A DNA stretch of 64,000 nucleotides from Kalmanozyma brasiliensis GHG001. Its lineage: Eukaryota; Basidiomycota; Ustilaginomycetes; Ustilaginales. Below the pieces are notes generated by a model. That model was not told the DNA's origin, did not search any database, and saw only the letters and a list, made by a program, of their open reading frames with translations. Positions within the stretch are counted from its first letter, which is position 1; each line of letters starts with the position of its first letter. Shown one piece after another: positions 50,066 to 58,730 of this stretch. The DNA lies in assembly GCF_000497045.1 (NCBI RefSeq), contig NW_015961956.1, forward strand, positions 248,001-312,000, written 5' to 3'. The position numbers and the translations under genes were made by a program.

Positions 50066-51004
50066 ATGACGAGCACACCCCGCGCATCGCAGCGCTTCTC
50101 GGTGCAAACCAACGCTTCCACCTCCTCCATCTCCTCGCCTCGACCCTACCAGTCCCAGCCGGACCCCGGTTCCGCCGCATCCTACTCCTTCAGCCTCAAC
50201 GGCATCAACGACGCTCTTCCACCGGTCTTCTCTTCGCGTCGGACGACGAGTAGCACGCTGTCGAGCAGTGCTTCCTCGGCGGTGCAGCAGGCGCTCGTGT
50301 CGTCCCCTCCATCATCGTCTCGCGCGTTACCCAGCATTGGCGCTCGCACTTCCTCCGCGAGATTTGCCAGCTTCACCAACGAAGAGGTCTCGACTCATCG
50401 CGTCGGTGCGGGTGCAGTGCCCGACATCGTCGATCGTCCCCGCGATAAAACGCGGCAGAGCGAAATCGCGCTTTCCTCGCTCTCCTTTCTGTTTGCCGAG
50501 ATGGTGAGTTATACGCAGAACAGGGTGACGGGCGTAACGGATCTCGAAAAGCGACTTAGCCTGCTCGGGTACGGCATCGGACAACGGCTGTTGGGATTGA
50601 CACTGCATCGTCAGGAGATGACGGGGAATGCCAAGAATCCAAAGAGAGAGACGCGACTGTTGCCAACGTTGCTCTGGGTACACACGAGCTTTTGGAAGGC
50701 CGCTTTTGGCAAGAGCGCCGATAGTTTGGAGAGGAGTACAGAACAGGGAAGGGGTGACGAGTATATGATTTCCACGAATGTCCCGACGTTTAGTAGGAGC
50801 ATATGTGTTCCGAATGATATGAGTCAGTTGTCGGTCGAAGCGATCACGGCGGGGATGGTCGAGGCTGCTTTGGACGGGTTGGGCTTTCCGGCCAGGGTGA
50901 CGGCTCATACGGTCGGAACGGCGCAGTTTCCCAATAGGACGACGATATTGATCAAGCTGGACAAGGCGGTCATGGATAGAGAGGAGGCGCTTGCCACCGC
51001 GTAG
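50066..51004 (+). CDS. TRS31: TRAPP complex subunit TRS31 (TRAPPC5)
   Basis: 312 residues, against 283 in yeast and about 190 in animals. The first ~120 are a Ser/Pro-rich disordered extension. The Bet3-like alpha/beta TRAPP domain follows: EIALSSLSFLFAEMVSYTQ, LEKRLSLLGYGIGQRLLGL, RETRLLPTLLWVHTSFWKAA, then DEYMISTNVPTFSRSICVP and a closing helix-strand unit EAALDGLGFPARVTAHTV. It is a core subunit of the Golgi tethering and Rab-GEF complex that activates Ypt1. Downstream of the SIKE-like gene in the same direction (286 bp). Its stop lies only 47 bp from the stop of the convergent methyltransferase. Confidence 0.92.
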   Translation: MTSTPRASQRFSVQTNASTSSISSPRPYQSQPDPGSAASYSFSLNGINDALPPVFSSRRTTSSTLSSSASSAVQQALVSSPPSSSRALPSIGARTSSARFASFTNEEVSTHRVGAGAVPDIVDRPRDKTRQSEIALSSLSFLFAEMVSYTQNRVTGVTDLEKRLSLLGYGIGQRLLGLTLHRQEMTGNAKNPKRETRLLPTLLWVHTSFWKAAFGKSADSLERSTEQGRGDEYMISTNVPTFSRSICVPNDMSQLSVEAITAGMVEAALDGLGFPARVTAHTVGTAQFPNRTTILIKLDKAVMDREEALATA

Positions 51005-51051
51005 CCTCACGCAATTCACGCAAGAACACCATCTGGCTTCGCAGTTTGATT

Positions 51052-51978
51052 TCAAGACTGTGTTCTCGGCGGAACAAACCATTTTGCCTGCACGAAGCGA
51101 CGCTGCATGTTGACCTCGCTCTTGCGGTTCACCGCTGTTCGGCGGAGCGTCTCCACCTCGCCCTGCAGTCCCACCTCGGCCGCCAACGCTTCAAGTTGGG
51201 CCTGCGTGAAGAAGTAGTTGAAGGTGTTATCCCCGCGTCTGTACCAGGGGGCCAGGTCGGATAGCAAACTGGGTTCGGCCCAAGCAGCGTCCTTCTTGGT
51301 ATGATATCGCACCTGGGACAGGTCGCCGTATGCGTAGTCTCTAAACAAAATGTGGCCCCCGTTTGGCAGCAGATCAGCTAGGTTCCGAAGCACTTGGGCG
51401 TGCAGCTGAGGCGGGATGGCGGAGAGCACAAAGATCAGACTGATCGTTGTCACCTCTGGCCAATCCTTCTTTGTCAAAAAGGAGCTGAGGGGGGGATCGG
51501 TTGTTGTGAGGTCGTAGACGAACGCATTTACCCGGTCGTCATCGAACCGTGGATGCGAACGCACCATGTCGACTGCCCGACTGGAGAAGTCGCAGGCGTG
51601 CACCTTCAGCGCAACATTATCTTCCAACAGCGGATACAGCATGTTGCCCACCCCACACCCCACCTCGAGCAAGACACTTTGACCACCAACATCGGCCGAG
51701 ACTAACGCTGTCTCCTCCGCTCGATCGTCCTCCCCCTTCGCCTTTCCGGAGGCGAGCTCGGACCCAAATTCTCGACCCGTCCAATGACGATCTTTGAAAA
51801 ACTTGTCGGCGTGATTCTTGTAAAACTTGTCCCAGTTGCGCGCCGCCTCGGCCGTGTGTTTGGTGACGGCGAAGGGTGTTGCGGTGCGGCGATTCTGCGA
51901 GATGATGGAGGAGATGGTCAATTCGATGGCTGGCTGTGCGGGCTGCGACTCGTGTGGCGAGGGTATTGGGTCCGACAT
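51052..51978 (-). CDS. TRM140: tRNA N3-methylcytidine methyltransferase (Trm140/METTL2 type)
   Basis: 308 residues from the preferred ATG at 51978. The same frame extends upstream to an ATG at 52179 (375 residues). Seen: AARNWDKFYKNHADKFFKDR followed by HWTGREFGSEL, the METTL2/6/8 hallmark; the SAM-binding motif LLEVGCGVGNMLYPLL; HACDFSSRAVDMVRSH; a catalytic-loop region LIFVLSAIPPQLH; and FRDYAYGDLSQVRY. These enzymes make m3C at position 32 of tRNA-Thr and tRNA-Ser. The short start is preferred because MSDPIPSPHESQ begins the usual acidic, disordered lead. The upstream 67 residues are basic and might be a mitochondrial signal. Convergent with TRS31. Confidence 0.88.
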   Translation of the reverse strand: MSDPIPSPHESQPAQPAIELTISSIISQNRRTATPFAVTKHTAEAARNWDKFYKNHADKFFKDRHWTGREFGSELASGKAKGEDDRAEETALVSADVGGQSVLLEVGCGVGNMLYPLLEDNVALKVHACDFSSRAVDMVRSHPRFDDDRVNAFVYDLTTTDPPLSSFLTKKDWPEVTTISLIFVLSAIPPQLHAQVLRNLADLLPNGGHILFRDYAYGDLSQVRYHTKKDAAWAEPSLLSDLAPWYRRGDNTFNYFFTQAQLEALAAEVGLQGEVETLRRTAVNRKSEVNMQRRFVQAKWFVPPRTQS

Positions 51979-52339
51979 GGTGTTAGCGTCGTGTGTAGGA
52001 CGAGGAGGCGGGATGATGATGTGGAAAAGAGGGATGAGAAGAAACCGTTCGGCGGAAATCTCAAATTTTTGGGTTGGGCGCCGAGTGGACCCTAGCTTGT
52101 GGAGAAGAACGCCGCGAGGCCGACCGCGATGAGCGAGCACGAGTGTAAGGATATGGTCGACATGGACGAATCCTGTCATCTTGGCTCATTTGCATCGTCA
52201 TGTCACAGCGTAGCCTGCTACCAAGACGTCTTTTCTGCATAGCGGGTCGTATATACAGTGAGCTGAGTTCAGGCGCGATCACGACCCAATTGCGCCCTCA
52301 ACAGCCTTCCAAGCCCCCCACCCGTCTGCCATCCTAGCA
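51979..52339. other. Intergenic region: TRM140 promoter, ARL5 3' flank
   Basis: 361 bp in tandem minus orientation. A palindromic GTATATAC lies at 52249-52256, about 270 bp upstream of the preferred TRM140 ATG. If it is the TATA box, the transcript would include the upstream in-frame ATG at 52179 as well as other upstream ATGs near 52189, 52195 and 52201. The remainder is the ARL5 3' UTR. Confidence 0.5.
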
Positions 52340-53070
52340 TCACCCCTTGGCCCCCAACGTATGCGCCAACCAATCCAGCCCCTCCGTCAGCCCCTTGCCC
52401 GTCAGTGCAGAACACCCGAAGATCTGCCATGTCCTCTCCCTGAACGCGGTGAGCGCCAAACTCTCCGAGATCTCGGCGGGGCTCATGGCGCCCTTGATAT
52501 CCTGCTTGTTGGCCCAGACGAGGATCGGTGTTTTAGTCACCTGTTCGTCTTGGGCGATGCGGTGGAGCTCTTCTCTGGCCAAGTTGACGCGCTCTCGGTC
52601 GTTGCTGTCGAGTACGAAGATGACTGCGTCTGTGGAGGCGAGGTAGGATGTCCAGCTGGAGCGGAGGGAAGTTTGACCCCCGACGTCCCAGAGGGCGAAC
52701 TTGAGGTTCTTGTATTCGAATTGCTCTGATGACAGAGAGGCGAGAGAGGGATGATGGAGTCAGCTAAGATGGTAGAAGGGGAAACAATAGGGGAAAAGGG
52801 AACGCACCTGTGTTGGACCCAACCGTGGGTGCTGTCGAGACGACCGACCCGAGCGTCATCTTGTACATGAGAGTGGTCTTGCCCGCATTATCGAGGCTGA
52901 GCATTCAAAGAAAGGTACCAGTGGAAGCAGTGTCAGTCAAGAAATCCTCATCGCGTGAGCGTTCGAGCTGTATAACGACGATGAAGTAGTGGCGCTTACC
53001 CCAGAATGCAGATCTTAAGCTCCTTGGATCCGAAGAGCGAGGACCACAACGAGCTAAAGGCCACGCCCAT
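52340..53070 (-). CDS. ARL5: ARF-like small GTPase, ARL5 type (three exons)
   Basis: The spliced protein is 181 residues from exons 53070-53000, 52896-52808 and 52725-52340. Introns are 103 nt (52897-52999, GTAAGC...CAG) and 82 nt (52726-52807, GTGCGT...CAG), joining in phases 2 and 1. Seen: an N-terminal MGVAFSSLW with Gly2 for myristoylation, P-loop GLDNAGKTT, switch I APTVGSNTE, switch II WDVGGQTSLRSSW, NKQD for guanine binding, and SALTGKGL. The PTVGSN and SLRSSW forms point to ARL5 rather than ARF1 or ARL1. ARL5 acts at the trans-Golgi, recruiting the GARP tether in animals. Only the last exon forms a continuous ORF. It shares a 258 bp divergent promoter with GPI18. Confidence 0.9.
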
Positions 53071-53328
53071 GATGCTGCTCTTGCGATGGCGCGCCGCTGC
53101 TGCTTGCGGGATTGGCCTTGCGCGGGAGTGGATCGTGTGTCTGCCGTGGATGATGATGGATCCAGGGAAAGGGCCACGCGTGCAAGTCTGCGAGGATGTG
53201 TCTCGGTGATATTCTCAGACCGCGTGAATTTGGTGAGACTCGTGGACTGTGCGGGCTTTTCTTCCTTCTTCAGGGTCCAACCTTTCGACGTTGGCCTCCC
53301 TTTGCTTCTCGCAACGACCCGCAGAAGC

Positions 53329-54732
53329 ATGGTGCAGCGTCGCTCGGGCTCCTCACAGCCTGTCGACCCTGCCTCTTCTCAGCAGCATAGCGCGGATGCC
53401 AAGAATGACTCGCTATCATCGCGGAAGGTGATGGCAGCGCAAGCGCGCTTGCTCCGCCTCTCCTTCTTGGTCCGCATCGCGCTCGCCAGCCTCCTCATCC
53501 TCACCGCCCACCTTCAGCAGGCATTTGACACGTCGCACGAGCTGCTCTCCTACTCGCTCGATCCAGCAACCACCCACAGCTTATCGGCAGGCCCATTCAA
53601 GTGGGCACTCGCATTCGTTCGATGGGACACGATCTACTTTCTAGCCGCCGCTTCACCTTCTACCCCTGTCCACCGGGGCGGCTACGCGTGGGAGCAGACG
53701 CTCGCCTTTCAGCCCGGCATCATCGGCCTGCTTCGCGTCTGCGGCTATGCAACACCCCAGCTGGACGGCGCCTGGAGCCCGACCGCGGCGATCCTGGTGA
53801 CGGCGCTCCTGGCGAACCTCGCAGCGGCGATCAGCCCCGTGCTGCTCTACCGTCTTTCGCTCAAAGTGACACGCAACGCGGAGATGGCATACACAGCCGC
53901 GGCGCTGAGCATCTTCGCCCCCTCTGCTGGGACGACGCTCGCCGCGCCTACACCAGAGAGCTTCTTCAGCCTGACCAGCCTGCTCGGTCTGCTCGCGCTC
54001 GAAAGCGGCTCCCTCTCCTGGGTCGTGGTTCTGGGAGCTTCATTCTGGTTCGCCCTCGCAACGACCTTCCGCGCGAACGGCACGCTTCTTCTTGGCTATA
54101 TCGCGTTCAAGCTCATCCCCGAGCTGCGGGCAGGCAGACCTTCATCCATACCAAAACTCATCGTGGCTGGGCTGATATGCCTGTCGCCCAGTGTGCTATT
54201 TCAAATCTGGGCGTACTCTCGCTTCTGCCCGTCCCCTGGTCGACCTTGGTGTGACAGGCTGGTTCCGAGCGTATACACCTTTGTCCAGTCGCATTACTGG
54301 CACGTTGGCCCATTCCGGTACTGGCAGTTGGCGCAGACGCCCAACTTTGCGCTCGCTGCACCGGTGCTCCTGCTCATCCTATACACCGTTCGGATCTTCT
54401 ACCAACAAGCAACTTGGCGCGAGGTGGTCGCATCACTCGTCCCAACCACCACTCAGGTTGGAACTGGTAGGGGTTTGATGTGGAGCAGCGCCCCACGAGC
54501 GACGCCGTACATCCTCCATGCTCTGGCACTGGGAGTGATGCTGCTAATAGCATCGCATGTGCAGATCGCACTTCGACTCGCGACGCCAGGTGGGATGCCA
54601 GCAGTGTGGTGGGGTGCAGCACACGCGGTGCTCTCATGTCCACGCTGGGTCAGACGGCTTATAGTGGGATACTTGGCAATGCAGATGTGCGTTGGAGTGG
54701 TGTTGTATGCTGGTTTCTATCCACCAGCGTAG
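53329..54732 (+). CDS. GPI18: GPI mannosyltransferase 2 (GPI18 / PIG-V)
   Basis: 467 residues with about nine to ten hydrophobic segments. The enzyme adds the second mannose to the GPI precursor in the ER lumen. Seen: FVRWDTIYFLAAASPSTP with the family RWD motif, the GYAWEQTLAFQPG loop, FRANG after a hydrophobic helix, then the PIG-V hallmark FCPSPGRPWCD. This is followed by VYTFVQSHYWHVGPFRYW and QTPNFALAAPV. The frame is open further upstream to 53086, but the ATG at 53329 is the natural start: it precedes a short polar lead, and the upstream part overlaps the ARL5 leader and first exon region. No intron. Divergent from ARL5. Confidence 0.93.
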   Translation: MVQRRSGSSQPVDPASSQQHSADAKNDSLSSRKVMAAQARLLRLSFLVRIALASLLILTAHLQQAFDTSHELLSYSLDPATTHSLSAGPFKWALAFVRWDTIYFLAAASPSTPVHRGGYAWEQTLAFQPGIIGLLRVCGYATPQLDGAWSPTAAILVTALLANLAAAISPVLLYRLSLKVTRNAEMAYTAAALSIFAPSAGTTLAAPTPESFFSLTSLLGLLALESGSLSWVVVLGASFWFALATTFRANGTLLLGYIAFKLIPELRAGRPSSIPKLIVAGLICLSPSVLFQIWAYSRFCPSPGRPWCDRLVPSVYTFVQSHYWHVGPFRYWQLAQTPNFALAAPVLLLILYTVRIFYQQATWREVVASLVPTTTQVGTGRGLMWSSAPRATPYILHALALGVMLLIASHVQIALRLATPGGMPAVWWGAAHAVLSCPRWVRRLIVGYLAMQMCVGVVLYAGFYPPA

Positions 54733-55391
54733 CGTTGCATCGAATCGAATCAGACTTATCAAGTTGCCATTGGGGCCGTGTGAAGGAACCGCTGATCACG
54801 TTCGTAAGACTGTCGAGCCACAACACGAAGGGTGAGATGCATATGAGTGACCCTGAACAAAGCAGGAACGTGATTGGATTGGACTTGACGGAAATGTCGG
54901 TCGTGTCATGAAGCCGGAGTCGTGGGGCCTGCGGGGTGACGGCTCTTTCCGTGCTGCATCGTTGGCGCCCACGCGACCTTCCGTACTTTTCTTCTTCACA
55001 CACCATCCCCCGTACCAATCTGATCTTGGGACCGATAGCAATGCGGGAACGTGTGTCTGGCGGTGCTACCTCTTGTGGGCATGTAAAGGAGAGTGATGCG
55101 GTGTCAAGCGGCCAAGTGAGTTGTGAAGCGGGCTTGCTAAAATTGGAAGTGGCAGCGGGCTCGACGTCACTAAGCGAAAGACGCGGTCAAGCCACAGTCG
55201 CCCCCGGGCAAAGCAGCCCCGCGTGCACCCGAGACCTTCTCCACACATCTTCCCCTTCCTCCTTTCACACCATCTCAAGTGTTCCGTCCTCAAGTGATCA
55301 TCCATCCGGGCCGCATCATTTCCACAAAGTACGCTCCTATACATCCAACACACACACGAGGATCCTTGATCCCTTCACGAAAACACACACG
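54733..55391. other. Intergenic region upstream of the small membrane protein gene
   Basis: 659 bp in tandem orientation with the GPI18 3' flank and the promoter and leader of the next gene. The frame is open upstream of the next ATG to 54936, but that upstream part is Ser/His/Pro-rich and looks untranslated. A CT-rich stretch at about 55235-55275 is a probable leader. No RNA gene seen. Confidence 0.5.
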
Positions 55392-55958
55392 ATGTCTCAG
55401 CAGCTCAAATCGCAACTGCAGGCGGCGGGGATGGAAGAAGATTCGGCGTACTACATTGGCCGGTATACCGTTCAAGGTCTCCAGTACGGTTGTCTTGCGG
55501 CAACACCGCTGTACCTCGTCTCGGCGATTCGTGGGCGAGGATTCTCGTTGCGCGGGTTGGCGCGGGCGAACTGGCTGATCCCCTCCGTCGGAGCTGCGGC
55601 GGGCAGTGTGGCTGGTTACGCAGCCACCTCTCAACTCAGCCATCCCGACCTGTCCGCCCGAACAAGTGGGTTGAGGCTCAACAGCAACCGCGTCAGACAA
55701 GACGATTTGCACCTCATCGGCTCCGTCCTCGGCGCACTCGTCCTCCCAGCCCTCTTCCTCAGCAGAGTCGGCCTGATTAACGGTCTCCTCGGCGGCGCGG
55801 GTCTGGGTGGCGCAGCCGGATTGGTCACCCACCAAGTTCAGAGGTTGGGCAAGGGCGAGGATGTCACCGGCAAAATCGAGGCTGAGGCCAAAGGCGCATG
55901 GGAGGAGGCCAAGAGCAAAGCTAAGGAGGTCAAGGGTGAGGTTGAGAACCGACTCTGA
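55392..55958 (+). CDS. Small multi-pass membrane protein, function unknown
   Basis: 188 residues from ATG 55392, which follows a typical CACACACG leader. The frame continues upstream, but the first ATG with a plausible protein start is here (MSQQLKSQLQAAGMEEDSAYY). Three to four hydrophobic segments can be seen: QYGCLAATPLYLVSAI, a Gly/Ala-rich LIPSVGAAAGSVAGYA, GSVLGALVLPALFLS, and GLINGLLGGAGLGGAAGLV. The Gly/Ala-rich pattern is reminiscent of small mitochondrial inner-membrane proteins, but I recognise no family. The last 40 residues are a charged amphipathic helix (GKIEAEAKGAWEEAKSKAKE). Likely conserved in fungi, which is inference. Convergent with the Scd6 gene. Confidence 0.65.
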   Translation: MSQQLKSQLQAAGMEEDSAYYIGRYTVQGLQYGCLAATPLYLVSAIRGRGFSLRGLARANWLIPSVGAAAGSVAGYAATSQLSHPDLSARTSGLRLNSNRVRQDDLHLIGSVLGALVLPALFLSRVGLINGLLGGAGLGGAAGLVTHQVQRLGKGEDVTGKIEAEAKGAWEEAKSKAKEVKGEVENRL

Positions 55959-56303
55959 TGCAGAAAAACACCAGGCGAGATGTGCGCCACTCGAGCGTGG
56001 ATCCAGCAAACGCAGTCCCGCATCTTGTGCGCTGTTCAAGAACAACATCCACAGAGATAAAGCGTCGGCTCGACCGCGTATCCCACTCAGCAAAGAGCCA
56101 GTTCGGCGATATCACGCACTCCACGCGAGACGGTCAGTAAGCATTTTGATCCCGTGAATGGCTACCATTTCAACCGGACCATGTGTACGTGCGAGTGTGC
56201 GGGATATCAAGTGGTGTTGAGCAAGTGTGCAGAAATGATGAATAATGGCAGCTTTCCAGCCGCATGAACGAAGCCATGAGAGCCTCGAAAGTCTTCCTTG
56301 ACC
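55959..56303. other. Convergent intergenic region, membrane protein / Scd6
   Basis: 345 bp between two stop codons, so only 3' UTRs and termination signals are expected. Nothing else was seen. Confidence 0.6.
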
Positions 56304-57915
56304 TCAACTCATCCTCATCGGCCCCGTATTAGCGAACCCATTTGCCCCACCACCCTGTCCTCCACCTCTCGGACCGCCCCTTCCCCGTCCACCTCTTCCA
56401 CCCCTCCCCCTCCCCCTACCACCCCTCCCACCACCACCCACATTCGCACCAGAATCGCCAAACGTCTGCATGTTCTTCATCTCCTCGGCCTGCCTATTCG
56501 CCCTCCCCCTGCCCCTGCCACCACCACCCCGTCCACCCCTCCCCCTCCCACCCGGAACATCAAAGAACCCATTCCCGCCCACATTCTCCTCCCTGTTGGC
56601 ACCCTCATACCGCTCCTTGACTTCGCTCGAGATGTTGTCGAAGAAGCCGGATTTCTTGTCGTAGAAGCTCCCCGGGCTTTCACTCGATGGTGGAGGGATG
56701 GAGTCCAGCAAGCCGCCGTTGGTTGGAGCGACAGCTTCGGCGGGCTCGTCCTCCTTGCGCTTCTGAAACTTGGCGTTGGCCGATTCAAAGTCGAATTCCC
56801 GGTTGGGCATGCTTGGGCCGCTCACATCGTTACCACGTCGGTTGGTGTGACCGCGGGAGCCACCAGCTGCTCCACCAGCACCGCTGCCAGTCCGACGCTC
56901 GGTGTGCGCAGCAGCTTTGGCGGCCGCAGCGGCGGCGTGTGGAATCGCCGGAAGGCCGTGTGGCCCAGCCGGGAGGGCGGGTGAAGATGCGGGTTGCGCA
57001 GACTTGGAGACGCTCAGTCTGGACATTTCTTCCAGAACCTTGTCGGCGCTCGACTGTTCGTTCGTGGCGGACGAGGCTGGTGGCTGCTCGGCCGGGGTTG
57101 ATGCAGGCTTGGCGGCGGGTGCTGGTGCCGCTTTGTTCTGTGAAGGCGGTGCGGGCGAGTGCTGCGGAGGAGCGCCAGGTCCGCCGTTGAACTGCGGTGG
57201 AGGTGGTCCGAAGCCAGGCGCACCAGGGAAGGGAACCGCACCGAAGGGAGGTGTGGGCGTGTTGCCGTACATGCCTGCAGGAGGTCCGTATCCGCCAGGA
57301 CCTTGTGCTGAAGACTGTTGCGTGCGAGTAGCAGATGCAAGAAGGGTCCTTGATCAGTAACAGACTCTCCAAGCATCAAACGACCACGTCGTTCTTGTGT
57401 GCCAACAGCTTCCCAAGGGTCAAGAGGAAAGCAAGAATCAGTAGGAAGGCAACGGAGAGATCCACACGGTTTTGCGCTCTCGGACAATGACATGTCCCGA
57501 AGGACAGTTTTACATCCGTAAATAGTTCATCACATAAGGTCGGGCGTTCTCTCCACCGTTGACCCTTTGGGCAGCTGTTGGCATGGCTGGTGTCACTTAC
57601 GTTGAGGATGGCAGGATCATTGAGGGCAGGCTGAGGAGGAGCTTGTTGCTGCTTGGGTGGATTGGGATCGTCGATCTTGAGATCCTTGACGTCGGCGGCG
57701 CGGAACATGATGTAGTCGTAGACATGGTCGCTGGGTGGAATCTCCTCCTGCTGGCGACCTTGCGCGGCTACTCGGCCTTCCGTGCCCCATGATCGGACGT
57801 TCTGCAGTGCGATGGTCGCATCACCTGGATTGATGGAGGCGAGAAGGCCTTGGTAGCGGATGTCGGACTTTGAGATGAGCGAGATGAGCGCTCCGATGTA
57901 TTCTGCGGTGGCCAT
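56304..57915 (-). CDS. SCD6: Scd6/Lsm14/RAP55 family mRNP protein (two exons)
   Basis: The spliced protein is 441 residues from exons 57915-57601 and 57314-56304, joined in phase 0. Exon 1 encodes an LSm14-type domain (MATAEYIGALISLISKSDIR, NPGDATIALQNVRSWGTEGR, HVYDYIMFRAADVKDLKI). Exon 2 encodes a Pro/Ala-rich linker, the FDF box (NREFDFESANAKFQKR), the FFD box (SFYDKKSGFFDNISSE), the TFG box (RQAEEMKNMQTFGDSG) and a long RGG-rich tail. The family represses translation, binds eIF4G through the RGG tail, and binds Dhh1 and Edc3 in P-bodies. The 286-nt intron falls between the LSm domain and the rest. The start is set by the conserved LSm beginning. It is convergent with the small membrane protein gene. 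Confidence 0.92.
57315..57600 (-). other. Intron of SCD6, open in frame for 74 codons
   Basis: Donor GTAAGT at 57600 and acceptor CGCAACAG ending at 57315, with a possible CTGAT branch site near 57355. At 286 nt it is longer than the two ARL5 introns. Read through in the exon-1 frame it is open until a stop at 57376-57378. It would add 74 residues to the LSm domain, ending in a hydrophobic helix. Confidence 0.8.
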
Positions 57916-58730
57916 TGTTGCAAGTTTGACGAGAGAAAGATGACCGTTTGGGCTGTGTATGGGTTGCTGCGTAACTTGGAAATTTGAGACAGAAGCGGGG
58001 TATCGAGCGACGGCTGATGGGATCAAATCGATGTGTGATCGCAAAGTGGATGAGACGTTGTTGTTCGGGGCTGTATGAAAACGTGGAGCAGTGCTTGATC
58101 GGTAGTGGTCTGATCTTGCCCCGGAGATCAGGTGCTAATTGTGGGAGGTATCGGTTTGAAACGTCAAGAGCGCTGTATCGAACGGATATGAACAGGATAG
58201 GGGTAGTCGAGAAGGGGGGTTACGGCTGATAGACCGAGTGACATGGAGTGAGGGAGTTGGAGTGGTATGGAAGGAAAAGAAGAGATGGCCTCTGCGCCTT
58301 GCTCACTGCTGCTGCTTCCAATTTGACTGTTGAGCCCTGCCACGCCGGCTGGTCCAGCCTCCAGATTTTCGAGTCTCTTCTGCGCAACGCGGTGATCGAT
58401 CTGCCACATAAAATCAATTACGTAAGCACACCCTTCGCCTCAACCTCGAGCTCGCTCTCACATTTGCCGTCACCTCGTTTGACTAGGCTCACGACCATCA
58501 AAGGGATTGGACACAATCGAGGAAGTTGGGATGACAAAAATACAGATGGATTGACAAATGCAAATGAGAAACGAGGAGGCCGAGCGGAAATCTGGAAGAT
58601 GATGAGGTCAATGATGAAGTGATGTGCACAAATACAGAACCCAGTGAGGGCGGATCCGATGCAATGCTTGCGAATCTACATGCGATCCGTATCTAACGAG
58701 ATCCAATGCAAAGCGTAGATGTTGACGACC
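57916..58730. other. Intergenic region: SCD6 promoter, RSC gene 3' flank
   Basis: 815 bp in tandem minus orientation. It contains the SCD6 leader and promoter and the RSC 3' UTR. A purine-rich patch occurs at about 58530-58620. No TATA box or RNA gene recognised. Confidence 0.5.

Noticed and set aside
53086..53328. Upstream extension of the GPI18 frame
   Set aside because: It overlaps the ARL5 promoter and leader, has no transmembrane or targeting character, and the ATG at 53329 gives the normal family start.
54936..55391. Upstream extension of the small membrane protein frame
   Set aside because: Ser/His/Pro-rich translation of a CT-rich leader; the ATG at 55392 follows a typical CACACACG context.
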